Origin: Bacillota bacterium
GTDB lineage: Bacteria; Bacillota; Sulfobacillia; Sulfobacillales; Sulfobacillaceae
Reading direction: 5' to 3'
Assembly (NCBI GenBank): GCA_021784595.1
Contig: JAJYHT010000047.1
Location: 1 to 64,000 of the forward strand
Length of the DNA stretch: 64,000 bases
Made by a program: the position numbers and the translations under genes. Positions 17,164 through 25,999 of this stretch are shown piece by piece. The notes under the pieces are model-generated. The model ran no database searches. It saw only the letters and a list, made by a program, of their open reading frames with translations, and was not told the DNA's origin. Each line of letters opens with the position of its first letter. Position 1 is the first letter of the stretch.

Positions 17164-19257
17164 TTACAACGTAAGAATGAAATTGCCCAGTGGATCACGA
17201 TGAAACGACTGGCCCGGGTGGACCACAATACCAGTATCCGGCAGCTCTACAATACAAGGACCTTCAAAATCCACACCCGGTCCGATTTGCAATCCGTCGA
17301 ACACATCGGTCACCACGAAACGCTGATATTCTTGCCAGTAAACCTCGCGCGCCTTTAGCCGCGCATCCGCCGATGATTTGTGTGCGCCATCAATGCCGCC
17401 CAATGCCAGATTTCGGTTGCCAACAGCCTCTGAGCGCACCGACACCAGTTCAATTCCCACGCCTAACACCTGCGCGCCATGGCCATAGAGCCGAGCGTAA
17501 GAATCCTCAAAGCGCTGAACCCAGGCGCTGACCGCATCGCTAGAAGACAACCCATCCTCGGGCAACGAGACTTCTACTTCATGGGTTTGTCCCTGGTAGC
17601 GAAATTTTCCATAGTTGTGAAAAACTAAATCATCCGCCGCTATCCCTTGTTTCTGCACCACTGCACCCGCCTTTGACTCCAATTCATCAAAAGCTTGATT
17701 CACCGCTTCGTGATCAAAAGGCACCGTCAACAACAACTCGCGCTCTGTAATCTCTTTGAAGTCTGCAAAAGCAGCCCCAAATGCCGACCACACCGAGGCG
17801 GTGTCCCCGCCCGGCACCACCACCCATTGCGCTCCCAGCGCCCTGGCGTAGGACCCTGCATGAAGCGGGCCTGCTCCCCCATAGGAGAAAATAACAAAAT
17901 CCCGCGGGTCATAACCGCGGGCAATGGTTTCTCGATGCAGCAGATCGGCCATGCGTGCGTTGGAAATGGTCAGAATCCCTTGGGCTACCTCGGTCGCCGA
18001 CAGATTCAGTTGGTGTCCCAACTCCGTCAGGACTTGGGCGGCTAGTGCCCGATTGACGGTGATGCTTTCTCCAAAAGTGGCGCCATCTCGAATGTAACCC
18101 AAAAAAACGTTAGCATCAGTGACCGTGGCCTGTGTTCCACCACGGCCGTAGCAAGCAGGGCCTGGAAACGCTCCCGCACTTTGCGGACCCACCCGCAGCG
18201 AGCCACTCGCTCTGTCAACCCATGCCACACTGCCTCCTCCAGACCCAATAGACTCGATGTCTACTTTGGGAATCGTATAATGGAATTGGTTTATGACATT
18301 GACGTTTTTAACAGCTGTCTTGCCATCGGCGATGATGCCCACATCAAATGAGGTTCCGCCCATGTCGGTTGCAATGACATGAGAATGATTTAATTGGCGG
18401 GCAAGAAACTGAGACGCGGTGATACCGGCCACTGGACCTGAATCCAACGTCATCAGCGGAACCACTTGGGCTTGTCCGACCGAGACCGCGCCGCCCCCGC
18501 ATTGCATAATCAAGAGATTAGATTTATAGCCCATGGCGTGTAGTTTATTTTCACATTCAGACAAGTATCGCGAAACCTTGGGTCCGATGTAGGCGTTGAT
18601 GACGGATGCGCTATATCGCTCATACTCACCCATTCTGGGAGAGACCTCGTGAGATGAGGTGACAAATAGATGGGGTGCAATGCCTTGAACAATCTCTTTC
18701 GCGGCAAGTTCATGTTGCGGGTTTTTAAAACTCCACAGAAACGCCACCGCAATGGCTTGGCATCCTCGTCCGACCAACTGCCTGACCGCGTCCTCAACCT
18801 GTGCCTCTTGCAATGGCACCACCACACGTCCCGCATAATCGATCCGCTCGTCAACTTCGACAATCATATTATAATCCACCAGGGGTTCGGGCTTGCGGGT
18901 GGTGGTGACCGCAAACAACTGCTCCACGGGCAGGCCTGCCGTGCGCCCCATGCCGCGTTGCATAAGAAGTCCGTCCTTATGTCCGCGGGTCGTAATCAAT
19001 CCAGTTTTGGCCCCTTGCAATTCAATCATAATATTGGTGGCGATGGTTGTGCTCAACACCATCGTGTCCACTTCGGCCACAAACCCTGGCAGTTCTCGCC
19101 CGAGCTTTTTTGCCAAGATGGCTAATCCCTCGAAAAACCCCTGATTAAAGTCTTTAGGGGTGGTAGGAGCCTTAGCGATCACAAGATTTCCGCCCGAGTC
19201 GATGGCCACGCAATCGGTAAAAGTCCCGCCGATATCAACCCCAACCTGATAACTCAT
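17164..19257 (-). CDS. HyuA/acetone carboxylase beta-like ATPase subunit
   Basis: ATP-binding partner of the HyuB-like subunit, 697 residues, in the actin/ASKHA fold. The N-terminal phosphate loop VDIGGTFTDCVA, a second phosphate loop ATDMGGTSFDVG and adenosine motif YGGAGPLHAGSYARALG are present. In acetone and acetophenone carboxylases this subunit phosphorylates the ketone enol or bicarbonate. The start is the ATG at 19257, 7 nt after GGAGG. It is the promoter-proximal gene of the operon, with a leader of about 150 nt below a TetR-type palindrome. The 36-nt gap to hyuB supports a stoichiometric pair. Oxoprolinase and hydantoinase functions remain possible alternatives. Confidence 0.92.
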   Translation of the reverse strand: MSYQVGVDIGGTFTDCVAIDSGGNLVIAKAPTTPKDFNQGFFEGLAILAKKLGRELPGFVAEVDTMVLSTTIATNIMIELQGAKTGLITTRGHKDGLLMQRGMGRTAGLPVEQLFAVTTTRKPEPLVDYNMIVEVDERIDYAGRVVVPLQEAQVEDAVRQLVGRGCQAIAVAFLWSFKNPQHELAAKEIVQGIAPHLFVTSSHEVSPRMGEYERYSASVINAYIGPKVSRYLSECENKLHAMGYKSNLLIMQCGGGAVSVGQAQVVPLMTLDSGPVAGITASQFLARQLNHSHVIATDMGGTSFDVGIIADGKTAVKNVNVINQFHYTIPKVDIESIGSGGGSVAWVDRASGSLRVGPQSAGAFPGPACYGRGGTQATVTDANVFLGYIRDGATFGESITVNRALAAQVLTELGHQLNLSATEVAQGILTISNARMADLLHRETIARGYDPRDFVIFSYGGAGPLHAGSYARALGAQWVVVPGGDTASVWSAFGAAFADFKEITERELLLTVPFDHEAVNQAFDELESKAGAVVQKQGIAADDLVFHNYGKFRYQGQTHEVEVSLPEDGLSSSDAVSAWVQRFEDSYARLYGHGAQVLGVGIELVSVRSEAVGNRNLALGGIDGAHKSSADARLKAREVYWQEYQRFVVTDVFDGLQIGPGVDFEGPCIVELPDTGIVVHPGQSFHRDPLGNFILTL

Positions 19258-19412
19258 CAAGATTCCTCCCTGTTCTATCTGATCTAGGTGGAACCAAAAC
19301 GGTAGTGCCTAGTGGTTAGCTATCTTTTTTCTCACCATACTGGGCCACCATCGAACTTATCCGGTCCGAAAACCGAGCTGTCGCCACCTCGTTTAGGCAT
19401 ATTGGTAACACA

Positions 19413-19444
19413 GACAACATACCATCCGGTTGGTATGTTGTCAA
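19413..19444 (-). promoter_or_regulatory. hyuA operon promoter covered by putative TetR operator
   Basis: A 30-bp palindrome occupies 19413-19442: the arm GACAACATACCA pairs with TGGTATGTTGTC around the centre tCCGGt, and 14 of 15 base pairs match. On the minus strand a consensus TTGACA -35 (19439-19444) and TATGTT -10 (19416-19421) are spaced by 17 bp, so the operator lies exactly across the core promoter. A bound repressor would exclude RNA polymerase. The adjacent TetR gene makes it the obvious candidate, and a second copy lies at 1804-1833. Confidence 0.8.
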
Positions 19445-19589
19445 CAATGCAATTCTACAGATTGTTCAATTAAATTGGTTTTCAATTGTGGGAGGTGCAA
19501 AAAAGAAGCACGCGTCGACTGGCATCCTCATTACAGTTGACGCAGACTGTCCAGAATGCGTGTAGCATGCAGAGAAGAGGTTAAGCGGG

Positions 19590-20168
19590 TTACGCCTCAA
19601 GGCCCGTTAGAAGCAAGGTGGCAAAGGTTTCTCCTATATCGTGGGATGTCATTGATTCGTTTGGACGATACCACGTATACATCCAATTCGACATTCCCAA
19701 CAATGCGAGCACCGCGAGTCTTGCAGAAATATCCCGGCGAAACACTCCCGTCTCCTGACCTTGGCGGATAACGGTTTCAAAAAAGATTTGATATCGGCTT
19801 CGAATGCCTTTAATTTTGTCAAAGTAATCCGGTTGCAATCGATGCATTTCTCGCAGCGACACCGTGACTTCCTCTCGAAACAGACCAATCGACTCAATGC
19901 CGTCAACGATTAGTGCCCGCAGGGTCTCCTTGGGAGGCATGCCTTGGGCTAAAATGGCTTCCGCATGGGCCGTTTCGTAGCTGACCACCCGTTCATGAAT
20001 GTGGTAAAGAAGATCATCTTTCGAGGCAAAGTAATAATAAAAAGCTCCCTTGGTCACATTGGCGGCGTCAACAATATCCTGCACCGACGTGGCGTCAAAC
20101 CCATGCTGGGCAAACAAAGTTGTCGCATGACGCAACAAACGTTCGGGAATCAACTCGATTTCGGACAT
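19590..20168 (-). CDS. TetR family transcriptional regulator
   Basis: This 192-residue regulator has an N-terminal TetR helix-turn-helix (about 10-55: HGFDATSVQDIVDAANVTKGAFYYYFASKDDLL) and an all-helical ligand domain. The HTH and overall layout resemble regulators of fatty-acid, phenylacetate and branched-chain acid degradation (FadR, PaaR and LiuR groups of Bacillus/Thermus), which sense acyl-CoA esters. An acyl-CoA inducer is an inference. GGGAGG precedes the ATG by 8 nt. The gene reads towards the hyuA operon and ends about 145 nt before its operator. No good copy of the operator lies in its own promoter region, so autoregulation is not evident. Confidence 0.9.
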   Translation of the reverse strand: MSEIELIPERLLRHATTLFAQHGFDATSVQDIVDAANVTKGAFYYYFASKDDLLYHIHERVVSYETAHAEAILAQGMPPKETLRALIVDGIESIGLFREEVTVSLREMHRLQPDYFDKIKGIRSRYQIFFETVIRQGQETGVFRRDISARLAVLALLGMSNWMYTWYRPNESMTSHDIGETFATLLLTGLEA

Positions 20169-20214
20169 GCATTCGCCTCCCTGAACTTTCTAATCCCAAT
20201 TTACGACTTACTAC

Positions 20215-20242
20215 ATGATACGATACCAGAAGAATACGGCAA
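20215..20242 (-). promoter_or_regulatory. Possible promoter of the TetR gene
   Basis: Minus-strand TTGCCG (20237-20242) and TATCAT (20215-20220) are separated by 16 bp, about 50 nt upstream of the ATG. The match is moderate and unproven. Confidence 0.3.
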
Positions 20243-20564
20243 AGACCGCCGCACACCAAAACTGCAGGATAGATTTGCCGGAAAATCATCAGCAAATCAG
20301 ATGGTCACTGCATTGACTTCACTGCACGCGTGACCGGTGCCCAGAGGAAATGGCCAAAAGCTCCCGACCCACTCAGGCGAGGTGGACCGGGCATTAGCGC
20401 AAACGGGAAGGGCCAAACGTTCGATCAATGCATCTGACTAACCAAAGTCCAGACATTGGCGCAACAAATCATCATCACTACACAAAGAATTATTGCAATT
20501 GGTAGGAAAATAAGGAACCAATCGAGAATGATTACGGATAGTATTTCAGAAAGAAGTGGAGGGC
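20243..20564. other. Intergenic stretch with no recognised gene
   Basis: No ORF here has a convincing ribosome binding site or family pattern. The sequence is more A+T-rich towards 20450-20540, consistent with a promoter region for the small plus-strand genes that follow. I did not find a clear -35/-10 pair. Confidence 0.4.
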
Positions 20565-20921
20565 ATGCCCAGAGTAGGAAAACTCAATACCAGGCGAACG
20601 TTGCCATCAAGCAAGAAATGGGAATATACGCGACATGCCGTCAGACGATGGAACCAACGCGGGCCGCGAACAAACATGGAAATTGCCCAGGTTGCGGCGA
20701 GCGCCACCTATGTTGGCCGCTGGGGCACATTTTATGGGTATCAGTGGGACAGCTGGGTGTTCTTGGTGGTGTTTACCGCTAAATCCACCGTTTGTGTTTC
20801 GGTATGGCGACCGCTGTGGTGGGCCCGACGGGTTGGCCCAGACGCGGTATGGCTCGATGACGAAGAATACGCTCTGTGGGAACGTTGGAAAACTTCCAGC
20901 CACACGACACGGCTTCCCTAA
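20565..20921 (+). CDS. Small hypothetical protein
   Basis: A 118-residue plus-strand ORF. It is basic at the N-terminus and contains EYTRHAVRRWNQRG, then hydrophobic WDSWVFLVVFTAKS and VWRPLWWARR, and ends with an acidic DDEEYALWERW. The RHA..RW.QR pattern followed by a beta-rich stretch recalls small DUF4258-like proteins, but this is not secure. A GGAGGG lies only 2 nt before the ATG, and an in-frame GTG at 20556 is an alternative start. The stop is 75 nt before the next gene, so the two could be co-transcribed. It could also be a chance ORF. Confidence 0.4.
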   Translation: MPRVGKLNTRRTLPSSKKWEYTRHAVRRWNQRGPRTNMEIAQVAASATYVGRWGTFYGYQWDSWVFLVVFTAKSTVCVSVWRPLWWARRVGPDAVWLDDEEYALWERWKTSSHTTRLP

Positions 20922-20996
20922 AATGGCGTTGCCAGTGTCGGACCGAATCAAGCACGCCTTTTCTGTTCTGCCAAAATAGTTGTTAAGGAGATGCGC

Positions 20997-21347
20997 ATGA
21001 AGTCTCTATGGGATTGGGTGTTTGTCCTGGTTGTTGGCACTGCTCTGGGCATCCAGGCGATTTATACTGGGAAGTTGGCAACCTATGGAATATGGTTGTT
21101 CGTGTTGATGGTCTCGGTAGCGTGGGTTGCCGTGCGATCGAAAAATGTCCGTCGTGGTCAAATCATCGGCCTTGGGTTGTGGACAGTAGCCTTATTAGTC
21201 TACGAGTGTGTAGTCGGCTGGCGACAGTGGGTACAGTTTTCCATTACCCCAGATTGGGGTTCAATTGCCATTGGAGTTGCCTTAATCGCAGCCGTTGGGT
21301 GGCCAATCACTTGGATTGTGAGTCGATGGGCGTCCCGGCAAAGATAA
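20997..21347 (+). CDS. Small four-helix membrane protein of unknown function
   Basis: A 116-residue protein with four predicted transmembrane segments, roughly at residues 6-23 (WVFVLVVGTALGIQAIY), 29-46 (GIWLFVLMVSVAWVAV), 56-73 (IIGLGLWTVALLVYECV) and 88-108 (SIAIGVALIAAVGWPITWIV). Positive residues (RSKNVRR) lie in the loop after the second helix and at the C-terminus. An AAGGAG 6 nt before the second of two in-frame ATGs fixes the start at 20997. No catalytic or transport motif is recognised. It stands alone with the small ORF upstream. Confidence 0.7.
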   Translation: MKSLWDWVFVLVVGTALGIQAIYTGKLATYGIWLFVLMVSVAWVAVRSKNVRRGQIIGLGLWTVALLVYECVVGWRQWVQFSITPDWGSIAIGVALIAAVGWPITWIVSRWASRQR

Positions 21348-22052
21348 AGCCCAGAGGTTCACTGCCTGACGACGATTTCCATCTGGAAAACACCGACCCA
21401 GTTGTCGCGATTTGTAAACCGCTGGATCTCCCGGTAATGTTAATATAAAAACTGCGGAAATGTGGGCAGAGCACTTTCGATGAAATCCACGTGCAAAGCA
21501 TTTATCCAGAACTTAATCTCATAATCAAGGTCACGCCCGGGATCTTTTCGATGTCATGGCCATAGCGTCCCCCGGAAATCCCACAGCGGCTTGACCTTCA
21601 CCGGCAATGCGCTTGCTTTTCTTATCGCGCTTTACGGCGCGGTCGCCGTTACGGGGCAGCAGTCTTCGTTCAATGACCTGGCTGAGCACTATCGATTACA
21701 GTTGGGGACAGTGAAGTCACGACTGCCCCTGTCCATTCACATGTTGCGCCGATTAATCCCACCAAACCCTCCCATTCCTGATACGCGGCGTATTTGGCTC
21801 ACGCCTGCATAAAATGGGCGGTGGGCAAGAAACCATGCTGCCTTGACAACTGTCAGCAATCAATTGTGGGTGCTCCGGCTACTGACTGGCTCAGCACCAC
21901 GTGGTCGCTGCCTCTGGTGTTCTTATTTTCGGGCTTGTCATGGTTGATATGAGTGTAGGCCTTTTTCGCATGCCCGAGCACTTTTCCACAGATGCTTCGC
22001 TCTAGAACCATATCTATAGAAGAACAGCGATTGCTCGCCTGCTCGAGTTCTC
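21348..22052. other. Long non-coding stretch with possible gene decay
   Basis: About 700 nt without a convincing intact gene before the aminopeptidase. It holds the sigma-factor-like remnant described separately (21591-21812). The rest shows only short, unsupported ORFs, consistent with degraded sequence. Confidence 0.4.
21591..21812 (+). pseudogene. Possible ECF sigma factor region-4 remnant
   Basis: One frame reads FNDLAEHYRLQLGTVKSRL followed by LSIHMLRRL. The GTVKSRL block and its spacing from the preceding LAEHY helix match region 4.2 of ECF sigma factors, where it is the -35-recognition helix-turn-helix. No region 2, no ribosome binding site and no normal start are present, and the reading before it is not sigma-like. 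If real, it is the tail of a decayed sigma gene. Chance similarity is possible. Confidence 0.25.
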
Positions 22053-22081
22053 TTGATGATCTGTTATTCTATGGGTAATGT
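22053..22081 (+). promoter_or_regulatory. Possible promoter of the M1 aminopeptidase gene
   Basis: TTGATG (22053-22058) and TAATGT (22076-22081) are separated by 17 bp, about 100 nt upstream of the ATG. The -10 is weak, so this is tentative. Confidence 0.3.
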
Positions 22082-22183
22082 TAACGCCATTCGATTATGG
22101 CGGTTTTGCAGGAATGGACGCGGCCCACCATCGCCAACACGGTGCGAGCCGCGCATTTAGCCCAGGTAAATAGGAGGAATATA

Positions 22184-24736
22184 ATGGCTGAGAGTCTCTC
22201 ATATCGGCTGCCACGCACCGTGGTGCCCCGCCGTTATCAGTTGGAAATCACACCGGACTTGTCCGCAGGCTTCTTTCAGGGCACAGGGTCGGTGGAAATC
22301 GAGATCCTGGCTGATCTGAACGAAATCGCGCTCAATGCTGTCAATCTCACAATAAAAGAGGTCGTGCTGGCGTCCGCCGATGACACTCGGTTTCACGGCA
22401 CGGCGTCCTACCAGCCCGAAGAAGAGCAGGCCATTGTCACTTTTCCTTCATCCATCGCGCCGGGCAAATGGATGCTCTCGTTCCAATTTGACGGTGTGCT
22501 GGCTAGCGATTTGCGCGGCTTTTACCGTACCACTGTGACTGGCTCGGACGACACTCCGGTTGTTATCGCGTCCACTCAATGTGAGGCGACGGATGCACGA
22601 CGAGTGTTTCCCTGCTGGGATGAACCGGAATTCAAGGCCACATTTGCGATTACTCTGGTCGTCGACCCCAGTCTTACGGCTCTTTCGAATGCTCATGAGA
22701 TTGATAGCCACTTGGATGATGCGGGCAAACGTCGGGTGACTTTCGCGGAAACCATACCGATGTCCACGTATCTGGTGGCCCTGATTGTGGGCCCTTTCGA
22801 GATGACCCCACCCGTGATGGTGGACCAAGTGCCGGTCCGCATCGCGGCACGTCCCGGTTTCAGTCACCTGACGGGCGTGGCCCAGACAGCGGCCGTTCAG
22901 ACTCTGCAATTTTTTCAGCATTACTTCGAGATTCCCTACCCAGCGGACAAAATCGATCACGTCGCGATTCCCGACTTTGCTGCCGGCGCGATGGAGAACC
23001 TAGGCTGTGTCACCTATCGCGAAGAAGCGCTGCTCATTGATCCAGACCGCTCCTCCCCCGTAGAAAAAATGCAGGTCGTCAACACAATCGCACACGAAAC
23101 CGCCCACATGTGGTTTGGCGATCTAGTAACCATGCGGTGGTGGAACGGTATTTGGCTCAACGAGGCTTTTGCCACCTTTATGCAACTTTTGGCCACCGAT
23201 GCCCTTCATCCTGAATGGGATATATGGACCATGTTTGGTCGAGATCGCGCCTATGCTTTTGCCGTGGATGGCCTAGCCGCCACGCGGCCCATTGAGTATC
23301 CAGTAGGACCTCCGATTGAGGCTTGGGCCATGTTCGATGTACTGACCTATCAAAAAGGCGGGTCAGTGCTGCGAATGATGGAACAGTACCTGGGCCGAGA
23401 TATATTTCGCCTAGGGGTTGGCACGTACTTAACGCAGCACCGTTATGGCAATACCGAGACTGGCGACTTGTGGGATGCTTTGGAAGAGGTTTCGGGCCAA
23501 CCCATTCGGGAAGTTATGGATTCCTGGGTGTTTCAGGCAGGCTATCCTCTGGTCAAGGCGGAATGGGAACACCACAGCCAAAAGCTCAAACTATCCCAAA
23601 AACAATTTCGCTACCAAGGTACAGGCAACGGCGTCTGGAAGGTTCCAGTGGTGTTGGGAATAAACCGCACGGATGGCTGCCACGAGACAATCCAAGTCAT
23701 CTTGGGTGGAGAACCCGTTGAGATTTCACTACCTGAAAATACGGGCTGGATCAGGGTGAACCAAGGTGGTTGGGGTTTCTACCGGGTAGCGTACGATGCC
23801 CCCCTGTGGGAGCGCCTGACGGCCGCATTAGGCGAAATGACAGCGCTCGAGCGGCTCAGCCTGGTGGACGACGTGTGGGCCGCAGTGCTCGCTGATGAAG
23901 TCGCTTTGCCCCAGGCCATTCAGCTTTGGCGCACATTTGTCAATGAGCGAGACCCCGACGTTTGGGGAGTCGTATCGAGCAACCTGGCTCTGTTGGATGT
24001 TATGGCGGACCAAGAAGGACGACTTGCTCTTCAAAAACTGGTTCAATCCATAGCGCGGCCGGTCTTTGACGACTTAAAATGGGAGTCCTCGCCCCAAGAG
24101 AATGTGCAACGCGGTCGGCTTCGAGCCGCCATGGTTCGCTTGCTGAGTACTATCGGGGCTGATCAATCGGTGCGCTCCCAAGCCCGTGAACGCCTGATGG
24201 CGCATATCAATGGAACGGGTATTGTAGCGCCCGAACTGCTGAACGCGGTAGTCGAGGTGGTCGCCGATGCGGGTAGCGAGCCGGAGTGGGATCTTATGTA
24301 TCACCAATTCAAACGAGCAGCCACCCCTCAAGACGAATTGCGCTATCTTTATGCCCTCGCGAATTTTCCCGAGCCTCGGTTAGCGCAGCGCACCTTTGAC
24401 CTTTATCTTTCGCCGGAAGTGCGGATTCAAAATGGAGCTCTGGCGATTGGGCGGGCGCTTCGGAATCGCCATGTCCATCAAATGGTATGGAACCTCGTCG
24501 AAGAACACTGGGATGAGATATTGGCGAAATATCCCCCGTTTATGATTCAGCCCATTGTGACCCCGATTGCCGCGTTCGTCGAGGATGACCTGGCGGAACA
24601 GACCGTCGCTTGGCTTAGTGCGCACCCCGTTCCAGAGGCTGCGCGCCAGATTGCTCAAGCGCTCGAATTCCAAGGCATTCATCGGGCAATGGCCCAGCGC
24701 GTTGTTGGCCGATTAGCCCAGTTGCTCGGTTCATAA
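22184..24736 (+). CDS. M1 family zinc aminopeptidase
   Basis: An 850-residue metallo-aminopeptidase (PepN/tricorn-interacting-factor type) that removes N-terminal residues from peptides. The substrate-binding GAMENLG motif precedes the zinc site HETAHMWFGD (HExxH at about 304-308). The third ligand glutamate is in WLNEAFATF (E327), at the standard spacing. A C-terminal ERAP1-like helical domain (about 530-840) is also present. No signal peptide is visible, so it is probably cytoplasmic. The start at 22184 is set by AGGAGG 7 nt upstream; a longer in-frame reading has no support. It is monocistronic, with a strong hairpin after the stop. It could serve peptide use together with the oligopeptide transporter further on. 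Confidence 0.95.
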   Translation: MAESLSYRLPRTVVPRRYQLEITPDLSAGFFQGTGSVEIEILADLNEIALNAVNLTIKEVVLASADDTRFHGTASYQPEEEQAIVTFPSSIAPGKWMLSFQFDGVLASDLRGFYRTTVTGSDDTPVVIASTQCEATDARRVFPCWDEPEFKATFAITLVVDPSLTALSNAHEIDSHLDDAGKRRVTFAETIPMSTYLVALIVGPFEMTPPVMVDQVPVRIAARPGFSHLTGVAQTAAVQTLQFFQHYFEIPYPADKIDHVAIPDFAAGAMENLGCVTYREEALLIDPDRSSPVEKMQVVNTIAHETAHMWFGDLVTMRWWNGIWLNEAFATFMQLLATDALHPEWDIWTMFGRDRAYAFAVDGLAATRPIEYPVGPPIEAWAMFDVLTYQKGGSVLRMMEQYLGRDIFRLGVGTYLTQHRYGNTETGDLWDALEEVSGQPIREVMDSWVFQAGYPLVKAEWEHHSQKLKLSQKQFRYQGTGNGVWKVPVVLGINRTDGCHETIQVILGGEPVEISLPENTGWIRVNQGGWGFYRVAYDAPLWERLTAALGEMTALERLSLVDDVWAAVLADEVALPQAIQLWRTFVNERDPDVWGVVSSNLALLDVMADQEGRLALQKLVQSIARPVFDDLKWESSPQENVQRGRLRAAMVRLLSTIGADQSVRSQARERLMAHINGTGIVAPELLNAVVEVVADAGSEPEWDLMYHQFKRAATPQDELRYLYALANFPEPRLAQRTFDLYLSPEVRIQNGALAIGRALRNRHVHQMVWNLVEEHWDEILAKYPPFMIQPIVTPIAAFVEDDLAEQTVAWLSAHPVPEAARQIAQALEFQGIHRAMAQRVVGRLAQLLGS

Positions 24737-24756
24737 GCGGTCGGCCTCTCAACATT

Positions 24757-24801
24757 CAGCGACAGACGCACACTCAGGGTGCTCGTGTGCGTCTGTCGCT
24801 G
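24757..24801 (+). terminator. Strong hairpin after the aminopeptidase gene
   Basis: A perfect 17-bp stem (arms 24757-24773 and 24785-24801, CAGCGACAGACGCACAC and its complement) encloses an 11-nt loop. It starts 20 nt after the stop codon. No U-tract follows, so it may act as a barrier or mRNA-stability structure as much as a classical intrinsic terminator. The remaining 220 nt to the next promoter holds nothing recognisable. Confidence 0.6.
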
Positions 24802-25027
24802 GCATTCAAATCCACCATCCAAGAACCACGAGCCCGGTGACTTACCGGACACCCTAGTCTCACGACCCGACGCTCTCTTAGAGCATGACGAGCTAGTTAG
24901 CCATCTGAGACATGCTGGCTCAGAGATGCTCTGCGTTCTACTGAATAGATCCTGCCCAACCTACCCTTTGGCAAATCCACCCTAGTACACCAAAAACGTG
25001 TCAACTATGAAACTTTATTCCAATAAT

Positions 25028-25056
25028 TTGCTTATTATTGTGAAACGTGATACCAT
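25028..25056 (+). promoter_or_regulatory. Promoter region of the murR-opp-murQ operon
   Basis: TTGCTT (25028-25033) and TACCAT (25051-25056) are separated by 17 bp. Two direct TGAAAC repeats (25005-25046 region) and a small AATAA/TTATT inverted repeat lie across and just upstream of the -35. They could be where the RpiR/MurR-type protein binds, since such regulators commonly control their own operons. The hexamers are weak matches. Confidence 0.35.
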
Positions 25057-25089
25057 ACTGTTCAGAAGTTTTGGAAAGGATTTGTCTTC

Positions 25090-25953
25090 ATGCCCGTGAC
25101 TGGTGCCATTGAAAGAATTCGACAAAACCTCGATAGATTAACACCCTCAGAAGGACGGGTGGCTGCCTGGATTTTGGCTAATCCAGCGCAATGCATGTCC
25201 TTCAATGTCCGCGAGTTGGCCACAGCCAGTCAAACCTCGCAATCAGCTGTCATTCGCTTTTGTCACACGCTGCAGTTTAAAAGTTTTCCTGACCTCAAAA
25301 TGAGTATTGTGGCTGATCTTAGCCAAGACCAACAAGAAACACCGTTTGCATTTTCTGAGATTAACCCCAGTAGTCCCTTTCATGCGATAAGGATGGACCT
25401 CGAGCATAGCCTGGTCAGTTCAATCCAAAACACTTTGCGCGGGGTTCGCGAAGATACTCTCGATCAGGTCAGCCAGCTGATTGTCCACAGCCAACGCATC
25501 CTGGTGTTTGGCTCGGGAGCGTCCAGCGTAGTAGCCCTAGACATTCAACAAAAACTTCAGCGACTAGGCTACAACGTCTGGGCATCGGCGGACTTTCACA
25601 CGGCGGCCACGCTGGCAGCGCACTTTACGTCCAAGGACTTGTTGATTGCGGTAAGTTATTCCGGCCGCACCACTGATGTATTGGAAATAGCGGAGATCGT
25701 GCACCGGAACCGAGGAGAAGTGGTCGCCATTACGGGCTATGGACTGTCCCCGTTAGGCCAATCGGCTACCGTTTCGTTGCCGATTGCCGCCAGTGAGGTT
25801 TCTGTGCGAGTGGGCGCAACAAGCTCTCTTTTAGCCTCGCTAGCGGTCGTCAATACCTTGTTGCTCTATCTGGTCAATAAATATCCTGAGAGTGCTTTGG
25901 CTTCTCTAAAAAGTACCCGAGATGTGGTTTCGACTCACCTCAAACCATCTTAA
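25090..25953 (+). CDS. murR: MurR/RpiR family transcriptional regulator
   Basis: This 287-residue regulator has an N-terminal HTH_6 domain (about 1-75, with LATASQTSQSAVIRFCHTL as the HTH) and a C-terminal SIS phosphosugar-binding domain (about 120-260). The SIS domain contains VFGSGASSVVALDIQQKL and VSYSGRTTDVLEIAEI. RpiR-type proteins sense sugar phosphates. Here the downstream MurQ, AnmK and amidase-like genes point to N-acetylmuramic acid 6-phosphate as the effector, as for MurR of Escherichia coli and Bacillus. GGAAAGG precedes the ATG. It is the first gene of an eight-gene operon and probably represses it. The symbol rests on context more than on unique sequence features. Confidence 0.88.
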   Translation: MPVTGAIERIRQNLDRLTPSEGRVAAWILANPAQCMSFNVRELATASQTSQSAVIRFCHTLQFKSFPDLKMSIVADLSQDQQETPFAFSEINPSSPFHAIRMDLEHSLVSSIQNTLRGVREDTLDQVSQLIVHSQRILVFGSGASSVVALDIQQKLQRLGYNVWASADFHTAATLAAHFTSKDLLIAVSYSGRTTDVLEIAEIVHRNRGEVVAITGYGLSPLGQSATVSLPIAASEVSVRVGATSSLLASLAVVNTLLLYLVNKYPESALASLKSTRDVVSTHLKPS

Positions 25954-25999
25954 TGTTCAAGCGCTGTCAAGACCAGTCGTTTTAGGAGGAGGAAGTTTT

